NCBI RefSeq assembly: GCF_000807925.1
Contig: NZ_JRVC01000013.1
Coordinates: forward strand, 1 to 64,000
Direction: 5' to 3'
DNA length: 64,000 bases
Origin: Novosphingobium subterraneum
GTDB lineage: Bacteria; Pseudomonadota; Alphaproteobacteria; Sphingomonadales; Sphingomonadaceae
Notes under the pieces: model-generated
Databases searched by the model: none
What the model was told of the DNA's origin: nothing
Seen by the model: only the letters and a program-made list of their open reading frames with translations
Shown here: positions 9,116 through 20,798 of the stretch, piece by piece
Layout: every line of letters begins with the position of its first letter
Numbering within the stretch: position 1 is the first letter of the stretch
Translations under genes and position numbers: made by a program

Positions 9116-10854
9116 ATGATCAGGCAAACAGTGCGCAGGGGTGGCACGTTCGTCATCTGTGCTCTTCTGGCTCTTTCAGCATTTGCAGCGTTCGGCATGT
9201 CACAGATTCGCTTGGGCGGACCTTTGCACGAGAGGCAGAAACTGACCGGCGAGTACCTCGCAGATATCCTGCCTCCACCGCAGTATGTCATCGAACCCAT
9301 GCTGGAAGTCACCAGGATCGTGCAGGATCCCGCATCGCTTGACCTGCGCCGCCACCGGCTTGCCGAGCTTGAAAGGGTCTATCACGACCGCTCGCGATAC
9401 TGGGCGGCCAGCGAGCTTGATGGCGATCTCAAGCAGCGTCATGAGAAAGACGCTATGATGCAGGCGGACCGCTTCTGGCAACTTGTCGACACGGAACTGC
9501 TGCCTGCGGTCGAGCGGGGCGACATGGAAGCTGCAGCAAGGGTCTATCGCAAGGCTGACGCATTTTTGATGCACATCGCACTGCCATCCAGGCCTTGTCC
9601 CAGGAAAGCATCCGCCGCAACGCCCTTGCTGAAGAGGAAGCACTGGGAACGGTGCAGACTGTCCTTGGCCTGCTTGGCCTGGTTGCCCTGAGCGCAATGG
9701 CCCTGGTCGGCTTTGGCCTGCACAGGCTCATGTCGAGTGCGCTCGACCCGATGCTTGCAGCGGCGCGGACGATGCGCACCATGGCCGAAGGCGATCTGGA
9801 AGCGGGACGCTCCCAGCTTCACCGCGACGACGAGGTGGGCGACATGACCCGTGCTATCGAGAGTTTCCGAATTGCAGCCCAGCACCAGCGAGCGGTGGAG
9901 GCAGAAGTGCGCAAAGTCGTTGCGAGTGTTTCATGCGGTCTGGACGCGCTGGCGAGAGGAGACTTTGACCATCGGCTTCGCGAAGCCTTTGCCCCGGAGT
10001 TCGAGAGCTTGCGCAGTACATTCAACGTGAGCCTTGAAACTTTGGGGAAAGTTGTCGGAGAAGTGTCCAGCTCGGCAGGCCGGGTCGCGATCGCGGCAGA
10101 GCAGATCGGTGCGGCATCGAGCGACCTTGCGCATAGAAATGTGGCGCAGGCAGGCAGCGTCGAGGGCAACCTCGAAGCACTTGGAAATGTCCTTGCAATG
10201 CTGGAGACAAGCGAAAGCCTGGCTGGCGAGATCCGGCTGAACGTATCGCGGGCGCACGAAGAGGCGGTGCAGGGCGGCACTGTCGCCGCCGAGGCCGTCG
10301 ATGCTGTTCATGCCCTGGAAAAGTCCTCCAGCGACATCGAGAAGATCGTGAGCCTGATCGACGGAATTGCCTTCCAGACGAATCTCCTCGCGCTCAATGC
10401 TGGCGTGGAAGCAGCCCGCGCGGGCGAGGCCGGCAGGGGCTTTGCTGTCGTTGCCAGCGAGGTCAGGTCTCTGGCGCAACGTGCAGGCGATGCTGCTGCC
10501 GACATCAGGACCGTGATTGCCGCTTCAGGCGACGAGATTCGCTCCTGCGTGCTCCTGGTCGGCCAAACCGGCGCGGCGCTCGGGCGGATCGTGGCAGGCA
10601 TGGGCATGGTGGCTGAAAATGTCCGGACGATTGTTGCCAGCATGGGGGAGCAGACGCATTCGCTTGGCACTGTAAAGTGCGCGTCTCAGGCGATTGCCGA
10701 GGTGACGCAGCATAATGCAGCCATGGCCGAGCAATCAGACGCGGCAGCCAGGGCCCTCATCAGGGAGGCGCAGGACCTGGACGGGCTCGTTCGCCGTTTG
10801 CGCAGCCACCCTGCGGCCGTCAGCGCGTCTGCGCCGCTTCTGCAGGCTGCGTGA
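9116..10854 (+). pseudogene. Methyl-accepting chemotaxis protein, interrupted by one frameshift
   Basis: The gene encodes a transmembrane chemoreceptor of about 580 residues. It has a first membrane segment (CALLALSAFAAFGM), a periplasmic sensing part, a second membrane segment ([20 protein letters not shown]), one or two HAMP units ([34 protein letters not shown]) and a signalling domain. The signalling tip reads [20 protein letters not shown] then [17 protein letters not shown]. The frame changes at the T run 9563..9567: one extra T joins the two parts seamlessly ([20 protein letters not shown]). As written, both parts are truncated. It could be a real mutation or a sequencing error. GGGGGG precedes the ATG. 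No che genes are nearby. Confidence 0.85.
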
Positions 10855-10928
10855 TAACGCCAGGACGAACGCAACGTTCTTCACGGCTTGCCGGAGTGGG
10901 CTCCTGGGCACTGCGCGGGCGCGTGTCT

Positions 10929-11228
10929 CTACCGGAAGAACGTGCCGACCGGGCTTGCCGAGGGAGGCGCCGCTTCAGCCACAGGACGGTTCGGGGTGGC
11001 CGTGTCGCGCGCATCGGAAAAGCTGCCGGGCAAGATGGATGAGACGAACCTGCAGAGCGCTTCGGCTTCAACTTCCTTGCCTTCGATCGTGAGGCGCAAG
11101 GTGCAGTCCTCGATTTGCCTGGTTACCGCGCGCTGGACAGCAACAGGCTGGTCGCGGACGGCTGCAAACGCGAGCTTGAGAAGCTCCGTATCGAATTGTC
11201 CGGCATTGCGTTTCGTTTGACGGCTCAC
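10929..11228 (-). CDS. Small hypothetical protein
   Basis: A 99-residue protein with no recognised domain. The GTG start at 11228 is supported by GGAAGGAG about 6 bases upstream; the longer frame has no such site. The central part is predicted helical (DTELLKLAFAAVRDQPVAVQ, then IEDCTLRLTIEGKEVEAEAL) and the C-terminus is low-complexity and rich in P and A. It converges on the chemoreceptor gene. No function can be assigned. Confidence 0.5.
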   Translation of the reverse strand: MSRQTKRNAGQFDTELLKLAFAAVRDQPVAVQRAVTRQIEDCTLRLTIEGKEVEAEALCRFVSSILPGSFSDARDTATPNRPVAEAAPPSASPVGTFFR

Positions 11229-11712
11229 AGGGTGGCTCCTTCCAGAATGTGTCATGGCAGAGCCGCGAGAGGAACACGAAAGAGGCGACATATCTGAGTT
11301 TGCTGGCTAGCACCCGGTGCGCAGTTGGGCAGAGACCAATTCCAGTTCCTGCAGATCTTACGTCAGGAAGCAATGCTTTTGAAGCCCCGCATCAAGGCCG
11401 CGGACTTCGACACGGTTCGTTACTGGCGGTGCTCGTTCCTGTGATATGCCGCGAGACGTCGCGGCATGCCTCTCCGAGCCAGCCGCGCGACTCTTGCATC
11501 GCCCGAAACCAGCAAATGCGCCTCGGCAAGACTGCAGTGCCATTCGAGAATCCCGACAGGCCGCTTGCCCGGCCTGCGCCAGGAATCAGGGACATGGACG
11601 CGTCCTCAACCTGTTCTTGGTCCGGGATCCGGTCTTTGCGCCCTGCAACGACAAGACTGCTACGCTGGGTGGATCGTGCTGGGCAGATCGAGCTTGGTGC
11701 TGGGGTCCTGCA
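11229..11712. other. No recognised gene
   Basis: About 480 bases between two unknown minus-strand genes. Frames are open on both strands, but none has a domain, a good start site or a convincing length. Confidence 0.4.
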
Positions 11713-12228
11713 TCAGCAGAACAGGGTCTGATTGGCCTCGAGGACTCGGGCCTGATGGACCATCAGCATGGCGTACGTCCGACCCGCGGCCGTATGGATG
11801 ATGGCTGGTTGCAGATCGATCTGGATTGTTCCCTGATTTGCCAAACGCGCCTCGCAATAGAGACCTTTGAGGCCTTCTGCTGCAAGGAAGACAGCCTGAT
11901 CGTAATAGGCAAGGTGGCTCCTCAGCAGGGAAACAGCAATTGTTGCCCGCGTTTGGTCAATCTGCAATTGTTCGAACAATCGCAGCCGCAGCTTTTCGTC
12001 AAGATGAGCGCCTTGCCGCAGCACCTTATGGAGCTTTGTCCGCAAGACGCCCAGCCGGTCGGCCATGTGGGCCAGAGGAATGACCTGGCGAGTCAGCTCG
12101 CAGTTGATCAGCCGCTTGTAGGCTGTCTGCTCGGTATCAGCAGTGCCTTGTCCAGCGCGGTCTCCATCGCTCCCGCTGGCATACCTCTGGTTGAAAACGG
12201 TGACTGGCGTAATGGCCCCATCCAGCAT
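11713..12228 (-). CDS. Hypothetical protein
   Basis: A 171-residue frame on the minus strand. The ATG at 12228 is preceded by AAAGGGGA at a workable distance; an upstream ATG at 12252 is also possible. The composition looks protein-like and mostly helical (for example LRTKLHKVLRQGAHLDEKLR and QTRATIAVSLLRSHLAYYD), without signal peptide or membrane segments. I do not recognise a family. An antisense frame covers the same bases on the plus strand but looks less natural. Confidence 0.5.
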   Translation of the reverse strand: MLDGAITPVTVFNQRYASGSDGDRAGQGTADTEQTAYKRLINCELTRQVIPLAHMADRLGVLRTKLHKVLRQGAHLDEKLRLRLFEQLQIDQTRATIAVSLLRSHLAYYDQAVFLAAEGLKGLYCEARLANQGTIQIDLQPAIIHTAAGRTYAMLMVHQARVLEANQTLFC

Positions 12229-12475
12229 AGCAGCGTTCCCCTTTGCCTGCATGGCACCACAGGCAGTCTTGCCCGGTCAACTTTATAATCCGTGCCTTTC
12301 GCGTGAAGGTCGGGGCAGAAGGTCCCGAGCCAAGTCCTGCTCGCTGCGTTCTGTCACAGGCCCTGTTTCGTGCGCGCGCTCAGACCCTAGGCGACGCTGG
12401 AAGGTCATGGCAGTGCCCAAGCGATCGGTGACTTTCGAGAGCAGCCATGTGCCATGAATGCAGGGGAGGGGCGTG

Positions 12476-15127
<2,652 letters not shown>

Positions 15128-15132
15128 GGAAA

Positions 15133-16209
15133 TCAGGCAGCCATTACAAAAGGTTCAAGCCCGGCGAGTCGGGTAACGGTGGCAGGCACGGCCATCTTGC
15201 GGGGCGGCAGGGCTCGCACCGCCTGCGCCATCGCCGCGATGTGAGCCGGAGTGGAGCCGCAGCACCCGCCCAGCACGTTGACCTGTCCATGGTCGGCCCA
15301 TTCCTTGACGAGGCCCGCCGTGGTCTGCGGCATCTCGTCATATTCGCCGAGCTCGTTCGGCAGGCCGGCGTTGGGATAGACCATGATCAGCGTGTCGGCG
15401 ATTTCCGACAGCGCCTTCACGTGCGGGCGCAGCTGGGTGGCGCCGAACGAGCAGTTGAGGCCAATGGTGAGCGGCTTGGCATGGCGGATCGCGTACCAGA
15501 ATGCCTCGACCGTGTGGCCCGAAAGGTTGCGGCCCGAAAGGTCGGTCAGCGTCATCGACATCATGATCGGGATCTCGCGACCGAGTTCCTTCTCGACCTG
15601 GCGCACCGACATGACGCCGGCCTTGGCGTTGAGGGTATCGAACACCGTCTCGATCAGGATGAAGTCCGCGCCGCCTTCGACAAGGGCATGGACCTGCTCG
15701 GCATAGACGTCGACGAGGTGGTCCCAGTCGATCTCGCGGAAGCCGGGATCGTTGACGTCGGGGCTGAGCGAGAGGGTCTTGTTCGTGGGGCCGATGGCAC
15801 CGGCGACGAAACGGGGGCGCTTTATACCCTTTTCGGCATCCTGTGCAGTGAACTCATCGGCCACGCGGCGGGCGAGCCTTGCCGATTCCACGTTGATCTC
15901 GCGCACCAGATGTTCGGCGGCATAGTCAGCCTGGCTGATGCGGTTGGCGCTGAAGGTGTTGGTCTCGGCAATGTCGGCCCCGGCTTCGAAATAGGCGCGG
16001 TGGATCGATTCCGGCACTTGCGGAGCGGTCAGCGCCAGGATGTCGTTGTTGCCCTTCTGGTCCTTGGCCAGGCCCAGCGTCCCGGCGTAGTCGGCTTCGG
16101 ACAGCTTGAAGTTCTGGATCTCGGTGCCGAACGCGCCATCGGTGATCAGGATACGCTTGGCAGCCTGCTCAAGGAAAGCGGTGCGGGCGGCGGAAGGAAG
16201 CAAGGTCAC
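15133..16209 (-). CDS. Homocysteine-binding module of split methionine synthase
   Basis: A 358-residue homocysteine S-methyltransferase-domain protein equal to the N-terminal module of MetH. It starts with [13 protein letters not shown] and contains [15 protein letters not shown]. It carries the zinc/thiolate ligands as one cysteine in [12 protein letters not shown] and the pair in [14 protein letters not shown] start overlapping the metF stop by 4 bases (GTGA). With the downstream gene it should reconstitute a full B12-dependent methionine synthase in two polypeptides. A B12-independent role alone is unlikely in this context. Confidence 0.92.
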   Translation of the reverse strand: MTLLPSAARTAFLEQAAKRILITDGAFGTEIQNFKLSEADYAGTLGLAKDQKGNNDILALTAPQVPESIHRAYFEAGADIAETNTFSANRISQADYAAEHLVREINVESARLARRVADEFTAQDAEKGIKRPRFVAGAIGPTNKTLSLSPDVNDPGFREIDWDHLVDVYAEQVHALVEGGADFILIETVFDTLNAKAGVMSVRQVEKELGREIPIMMSMTLTDLSGRNLSGHTVEAFWYAIRHAKPLTIGLNCSFGATQLRPHVKALSEIADTLIMVYPNAGLPNELGEYDEMPQTTAGLVKEWADHGQVNVLGGCCGSTPAHIAAMAQAVRALPPRKMAVPATVTRLAGLEPFVMAA

Positions 16210-17162
16210 GCGGCTTTCTCCAGCGCTGGAGCCTTGGGGCGAAGGCCAAGCAGGTGGCAGATCGCGTAGGACAGTTCGGCGCGGTTGAGGGTGTAGAAGT
16301 GGAAATCGCGCACGCCGCCGGCATAGAGGCGACGGCAGAATTCGGCAGCGATGGTCGCGGCGACAAGCTGGCGCGAGGCGGGATGGGTGTCCAGCCCTTC
16401 GAACAGTCCATCCATCCAGGCCGGGATCGCCGCGCCACAGGCCGCGGCAAACTTGCGCGTCTGGGCGACGTTGGAGACCGGGAGGATACCGGGCAGCACC
16501 GGTGCGTCGATGCCCGCTGCTGCCAGTTTGTCGCGGAAGCGAAAGAAGGTTTCGGGCTCAAAGAAGAACTGGCTGATCGCGCGGGTGGCACCGGCATCAA
16601 GCTTGCGCTTGAGGTTGTCGATGTCGGCTTGGCTGCTCGGCGAATCCGGGTGCGATTCCGGATAGGCGGCCACCGAAATCTCGAACGGAGCGATCTGCTT
16701 CAGGCCGGCCACCAGTTCGGCAGCGTTGGCATAGCCGTCCGAGTGCGGCGTGAACGGCACGCCGGGTGCGCCCATGTCGCCACGCAGGGCCACGATGTGG
16801 CGCACGCCCGCTTCCCAGTAGCTTTCGGCGACTTCGCGGATCTCGGCCTTGCTGGCATCGACGCAGGTCAGGTGCGCGGCAGCGGGAAGGCGGGCTTCCC
16901 TGATGATGCGGGCGACAGTGCCGTGGGTGCGGTCCCGGGTGGAGCCGCCCGCGCCGTAGGTGACCGAGACGAACTTCGGCTGCAGCGGCCCCAGCGTTTC
17001 GACCACGTCCCACAGTTGTGCCATCAGCGCGTCGGTCTTCGGTGGGAAGAATTCGAACGACACATTGATGTCGCCTGGCAGCCCGGCGAAGAGCGGGGTG
17101 TCGAGCGCAGTGCGGGCTTCGCGCAACTTGTCGTAGGTGGGTTGATCGTAGCTGGCGTTCAT
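16206..17162 (-). CDS. metF: Methylenetetrahydrofolate reductase
   Basis: A 318-residue flavoprotein reductase producing 5-methyl-tetrahydrofolate, the methyl donor for the downstream split methionine synthase. Family features include the beginning FEFFPPKTDALMAQLW, KFVSVTYGAGGSTRDRT, HLTCVDASKAEI, IVALRGDMGAPG (RGD region) and ISQFFFEPETFFRFRD. Length is normal for bacterial MetF. It overlaps the regulator gene upstream and metH(N) downstream by 4 bases each, so translation is probably coupled through the operon. Confidence 0.95.
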   Translation of the reverse strand: MNASYDQPTYDKLREARTALDTPLFAGLPGDINVSFEFFPPKTDALMAQLWDVVETLGPLQPKFVSVTYGAGGSTRDRTHGTVARIIREARLPAAAHLTCVDASKAEIREVAESYWEAGVRHIVALRGDMGAPGVPFTPHSDGYANAAELVAGLKQIAPFEISVAAYPESHPDSPSSQADIDNLKRKLDAGATRAISQFFFEPETFFRFRDKLAAAGIDAPVLPGILPVSNVAQTRKFAAACGAAIPAWMDGLFEGLDTHPASRQLVAATIAAEFCRRLYAGGVRDFHFYTLNRAELSYAICHLLGLRPKAPALEKAA

Positions 17163-18193
17163 GGGGCTTTCCGGCTTTGCCGTGGTTCAAGTTGCGCCAC
17201 GCTGTCTTCCCGGCGCGTGCCGGTCCAGAGCTTGACGACGAGTTCATGACCCGCGAGCGCGCGGGTTTCGTGGGGCACGAAACCGGCATCGCGCAGCATC
17301 GCCTCGATCTGGGCATCGGAGAAGCCGAGGCGCGCGTGGGCGTGGGTCTGGCGCAGGTCTTCGCGATCGTGCGCGGCGAAATCGACGATGGCGATGCGGC
17401 CGCCCGGCGCGGTGACGCGGGCAGCGCCCGCCAGCACGGCTTCGGGTGCCTGGGCATAGTGCAGGACCTGGTGGAACAGCACCGTGTCGAAGCTGCGCGC
17501 GGCGAACGGGATCTGCGCGAAATCGCCTTGCACCAGCTCGACACTGTCGGCGCGCAAGTGCTGGAGCCGGGCGCGGGCAATGCGCAGCATGTCGTGGCTC
17601 TTGTCGAAGGCGACGACGTGGCTGGCATGCGGTGCCAGCAGTTCGGCGATGCGGCCGGTGCCGGTCCCGACATCGAGCACGCGGCCCAATCTGCCTTGGG
17701 ATGGCGTTGCCTCGCCTGCAAGATCGAGCAGCATCTCGGTCAGCGCGGCTTCTACCGGGCCATCTTCGATATGGAGCGAGCGCAACTCGTCCCACTCTTC
17801 GGCATGGCGCGAAAACCAGTCGAGAGCGTGGGATTCGCGCGAGGCGCGGATCGCGTCGAGGTGCTGGCGGTCTTCGGCGCAGCGACGGCCGAAGGCGGTG
17901 TCCTCGTGCTCGGCCACGGCGAGCAGCCGTGCGATCGCAGCGGCCAGCGGTCTGTCCGAGCTTTCCGAGATCGAGCTGCGCAGGAACACCCAGGCGCCTT
18001 CCTTGCGACGCTCGGCCAAGCCCGAATCGCACAGGATCTTGATATGGCGCGACACGCGCGGCTGGCTTTGCCCCAGCACTTGCGCGACTTCGCCCACCGC
18101 CAGCTCCATGCTGGCAAGGAGGCGCAGGATGCGCAGGCGCGTCGGGTCGTCGAGCGCGCGAATGGCATTTTCAAGGTTCATGTGGGGCTTCAT
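17159..18193 (-). CDS. ArsR-family regulator fused to a SAM-dependent methyltransferase-like domain
   Basis: A 344-residue fusion. Residues about 5-85 are an ArsR winged helix (RALDDPTRLRILRLLASMEL, VAQVLGQSQPRVSRHIKIL) lacking an obvious metal-binding cysteine motif. Residues about 140-330 form a class I methyltransferase fold with the SAM motif VLDVGTGTGRIAELLA and later VAFDKSHDML. ArsR proteins with such a domain, including the SahR group, sense S-adenosylhomocysteine and control methionine-cycle genes in Proteobacteria. Position at the head of metF-metH fits that role. A near-perfect operator candidate lies upstream. ATG at 18193 chosen; ATG at 18181 is also possible. Confidence 0.88.
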   Translation of the reverse strand: MKPHMNLENAIRALDDPTRLRILRLLASMELAVGEVAQVLGQSQPRVSRHIKILCDSGLAERRKEGAWVFLRSSISESSDRPLAAAIARLLAVAEHEDTAFGRRCAEDRQHLDAIRASRESHALDWFSRHAEEWDELRSLHIEDGPVEAALTEMLLDLAGEATPSQGRLGRVLDVGTGTGRIAELLAPHASHVVAFDKSHDMLRIARARLQHLRADSVELVQGDFAQIPFAARSFDTVLFHQVLHYAQAPEAVLAGAARVTAPGGRIAIVDFAAHDREDLRQTHAHARLGFSDAQIEAMLRDAGFVPHETRALAGHELVVKLWTGTRREDSVAQLEPRQSRKAP

Positions 18194-18215
18194 ATAAAGA
18201 AACCTTTATGCCTGT

Positions 18216-18247
18216 CAATTGATATAAGGTTTTTGTTATATCAATTG
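18216..18247 (-). promoter_or_regulatory. Perfect 12+12 bp palindrome, operator candidate for the met operon
   Basis: CAATTGATATAA (18216..18227) and TTATATCAATTG (18236..18247) are exact reverse complements with an 8-base spacer. They lie 23 bases upstream of the regulator's ATG in an AT-rich stretch. ArsR dimers bind such dyads, so autoregulation of the operon is likely. The T-run in the spacer argues against a terminator role. Confidence 0.7.
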
Positions 18248-18393
18248 TTATAGTTTTTCCAGTGCCTGCCTATTTTGCGCACAGGATGCATTTGCCTTAG
18301 CCTCTGGCCACTTATAGAACAGCCTCGTTCGGCTTCACGCCGGGCGGAGTTCCGTCCGCGAACAGCCCAGAAACAGCCCAGAGAGGGAATTCG

Positions 18394-18696
18394 ATGAAGA
18401 AGTACGCAAGCCTCGCGATCGTCGCCTCAGCAGCCCTTGCCCTTTCGGCATGCGGCAAGTCCGACGATGCATCCGAAGCAGCTGCCGAGGACACGGTGGA
18501 AATGCCCGCAGACGAACTGCCGGCAATGGAGCCTTCGGCTGCAGCGGCTCCGATGGCACCTGTGGTTGATGCTTCGGCAGCAGCGGATGCCGAAGCCAAC
18601 GCCGTGCGCGATACTGCCAACAATGCGGCAGCGGTGGCAGCCGCGGCACAGGCTGCGGCTGATGAAGGCGAAGATCCGCAGACCCCGGCGCAGTAA
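18394..18696 (+). CDS. Small alanine-rich lipoprotein
   Basis: A 100-residue protein with a lipoprotein signal peptide: MKKYASLAIVASAALALSAC, lipobox LSAC with the lipidated cysteine at residue 20. The mature part is acidic and alanine-rich (helical, no recognised domain). GAGAGGG precedes the ATG. It is divergent from the met operon. Such short lipoproteins are common in sphingomonads and have no assigned function. Confidence 0.75.
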   Translation: MKKYASLAIVASAALALSACGKSDDASEAAAEDTVEMPADELPAMEPSAAAAPMAPVVDASAAADAEANAVRDTANNAAAVAAAAQAAADEGEDPQTPAQ

Positions 18697-18704
18697 AGAC
18701 ACAA

Positions 18705-18732
18705 GCGGGCGACGCGCTCACGCGCCGCCCGC
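18705..18732 (+). terminator. Strong hairpin between two lipoprotein genes
   Basis: GCGGGCGACGCG pairs with CGCGCCGCCCGC (one G-U pair) around a 4-base loop. No T-run follows, so it may be a transcript-end stabiliser or a Rho-assisted terminator. Immediately after it a 15-base unit (CCGCAACCTTAGCCC) occurs twice in tandem before the next ATG. Confidence 0.5.
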
Positions 18733-18757
18733 AACCTTAGCCCCCGCAACCTTAGCC

Positions 18758-18979
18758 ATGGCGACGCCCCGCGACAAATTCCGCATATTCGCCATCGCTG
18801 CACTGGTCGGCCTTGTCAGTGCGTGCGGTCCAGGCGAGGACGAGAAGCCCGGCGGCGTATCGCGGGATGACGCAAAGGCACTGGATGCTGCGGCCGAGAT
18901 GCTCGATGCCCGCGCGCAGCCTGCCCTGCCGGAAGCCACGGTTCCCGTTCAGGAAGCGCCCATGCCGTCCGCAAGATGA
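18758..18979 (+). CDS. Small putative lipoprotein
   Basis: A 73-residue protein beginning MATPRDKFRIFAIAALVGLV and then SACG, a signal peptide with a lipobox (cysteine at residue 23). The mature chain is short, acidic and alanine-rich, like that of the upstream lipoprotein, which suggests a loose paralogous pair. No ribosome-binding site is clear. Its last 31 bases overlap the convergent ribbon-helix-helix gene. Confidence 0.55.
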   Translation: MATPRDKFRIFAIAALVGLVSACGPGEDEKPGGVSRDDAKALDAAAEMLDARAQPALPEATVPVQEAPMPSAR

Positions 18980-19209
18980 CTGCGCAGACGCGCCACGAGC
19001 CACAGCCTGATTGCGCCGGCGAGCCCTGGCGCCACTTCCACCCTGATCCTCTCGGCATCGATCCGCGCAACCAGCGCATTGATCGGCATGCCCTCGGCGG
19101 CAGCAGCTTCGCGCAGCATGTCCCAGAACATCGGCTCGAGGCTGATCGAAGTCTTGTGTCCGGCAATCTCGACCGAGCGCTTTGCCGGCGGGTGGTACGG
19201 GTTGGTCAT
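18949..19209 (-). CDS. Ribbon-helix-helix domain protein
   Basis: An 86-residue protein with the pattern of a ribbon-helix-helix DNA-binding family found in alphaproteobacteria (RHH_4 type): SVEIAGHKTSISLEPMFWD, then LREAAAAEGMPINALVARID. A C-terminal stretch continues the fold (AIRLWLVARLRSHL). The ATG at 19209 gives the natural start; the longer frame has no added domain. Its DNA target is unknown, but it may repress itself as related proteins do. Confidence 0.75.
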   Translation of the reverse strand: MTNPYHPPAKRSVEIAGHKTSISLEPMFWDMLREAAAAEGMPINALVARIDAERIRVEVAPGLAGAIRLWLVARLRSHLADGMGAS

Positions 19210-19856
19210 GCGCCAGGGATAGGAATTATTGGGGGTGGCCCGCAACCCGCCTCGCTCCTCCCCCTGCATGATGGCAAGAGGCTACGAAGCACTGAGCGAG
19301 AAGGAGCAGGAGTCCGACAACTTTCTGCAGTTATTAGCCTCTGGCAGAAAAGTAAGCCGAAGTCATAAAGCTGGTCATAAAAAGCGACGATCAGTCGCAC
19401 ATGTCTACGCACCCAAGCGAACAACCGACACATCCCCTATCACGATGGAAGCCTCTCCTTTTACCTCGGAGAACAGCTACCAGAACGATGAGCCCAATGA
19501 CAATGAGTCACCATGGAACTGTCACCCCTCCGATGCCGACTGACGATTGAGCGTGGTCCGTGCGGCTCGGCATCTGGCTCAAGCTTGCGGAAGGGGCAAG
19601 CCCCGGAACCAAGCTCGGCGCGTGCATCCTCAGTGCAATGGGAGCGGCCGCTCGTATCAACTGCTCACTCTTAGGATTGGCGCATCGTTCGCCCATTTGA
19701 ACGGATTTACCGGGCCGCTCGGCTCACGTTAGTTCAGTTCGACCAAGACTACCTTCGTTGACAGCGTTGCGGCGGTTTGCGCCAATGGTGTTTACCTCGA
19801 CCAGTCTACGAACACGCTGGCGATGAGTGCGATCACGCTATTGGTGTTCATTGCGC
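19210..19856. other. Unassigned stretch next to the NOS gene cluster
   Basis: No intact gene is recognised. A plus-strand frame from 19271 begins MARGYEALSEKEQES, resembling the start of the LuxR-type helix-turn-helix proteins of sphingomonads (EALSEKEQETLRLL), but it diverges after about 15 codons, suggesting a truncated gene. Near 19800 a frame reads AMSAITLLVFIALTVLLL, a lone hydrophobic segment. Both look like debris at the edge of an acquired block. Confidence 0.4.
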
Positions 19857-20798
19857 TCACGGTCCTGCTTTTGACGCACCCGACAGAGCGTCTCTGACGG
19901 CGTTCAACAGATCCCTCACAAGGAGAGAGGCGGCGATTGCAGCTCGTTGGCTCCTGATCCTGATCAGCAGGAGCAGTGTGCGCCAACGGATGGACGCAGG
20001 TGCACTGGCAGCCTTGGCGCCGAAAAGACGCCATCCATGCACCAAGGGCGAGGCAGCAACCGTCAAGCAGTAGAGCAGCCCGCCAGATCGGCCCGCACCA
20101 TGAAAACGGTGGAAGGCGTGCGTTTCCCGTGCGACGCGCGCCCACCGTGCGCGCAGGCGCTTCACGTCATCTAGTGCGACATGCATGACGGCAAGGTCGG
20201 ATGAGAACGTCGGCAGATAGCCCATGGATCGCGCACGTATACACCAATCGCGATCCTCCGAGAGGCCCGTCCTGAAGTCACCAACGCGAAAAAACGTCTC
20301 TCGCGATGTCAACAGATTGCCGGAAAGCAGAAGGCCATCAAGGCGGAAGCTGCGCGCGACATCAAAGCCGTACAGTAGGTCGAAGAGCTGCGCCGGATTG
20401 ATCTTATCGGCAGGTAGCGAGCCTACTGATACCTCGACAGGACCGCCGACAACCGCACCAGGTGTAGCAAGCAGTCGCTCGGCCACGCTTAGCCAATCAG
20501 GCTCGGGAAGACAGTCGCAATCGAGAAAGGCGATCAAATCACCTCGCGCCGCGCGCGCGCCAGCGTTACGTGCAGGTCCTGCTCCTACAATAGGTGCTTC
20601 GACAAAGGTTATGTCCAGCTGATTGAACCGGGCAGTGACGACTTTGACGCCGTCAACGCCACAAGCTGAGCGATTGTCGACGACGATGACCTCAAACGAT
20701 GGCGTAGCGTCAAGGCGGGTAAGCGCCGCGAGGGTGCAAGAGAGACCCACGGAATCGTCCCTATGCGGGATGATGATGCTGAAGCGCGGCGGTGTCAC
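19857..20798 (-). CDS. Family 2 glycosyltransferase
   Basis: A 313-residue GT-A type transferase. It begins with RFSIIIPHRDDSVGL and FEVIVVDNRS, has the N-rich loop GPARNAGARAARGD, the metal-binding FLDCDCLPEPDW (DxD) and the acceptor-side acidic motif SEDRDWCIRA. The C-terminal 80 residues contain hydrophobic and basic stretches that may associate with the membrane. GTG start overlapping the NOS stop by 4 bases, so it is translated with the NOS gene. Substrates are unknown. It is the last gene of the three-gene unit. Confidence 0.88.
   Translation of the reverse strand: MTPPRFSIIIPHRDDSVGLSCTLAALTRLDATPSFEVIVVDNRSACGVDGVKVVTARFNQLDITFVEAPIVGAGPARNAGARAARGDLIAFLDCDCLPEPDWLSVAERLLATPGAVVGGPVEVSVGSLPADKINPAQLFDLLYGFDVARSFRLDGLLLSGNLLTSRETFFRVGDFRTGLSEDRDWCIRARSMGYLPTFSSDLAVMHVALDDVKRLRARWARVARETHAFHRFHGAGRSGGLLYCLTVAASPLVHGWRLFGAKAASAPASIRWRTLLLLIRIRSQRAAIAASLLVRDLLNAVRDALSGASKAGP

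Noticed and set aside
11446..12288. A 280-codon plus-strand frame overlapping the unknown gene at 11713
   Set aside because: It has no domain or good start. The minus-strand frame has a ribosome-binding site and a more natural composition.
19792..19851. A 19-codon frame just after the glycosyltransferase, considered as a precursor peptide for the NOS unit
   Set aside because: It has no ribosome-binding site, no leader/core pattern and could occur by chance.
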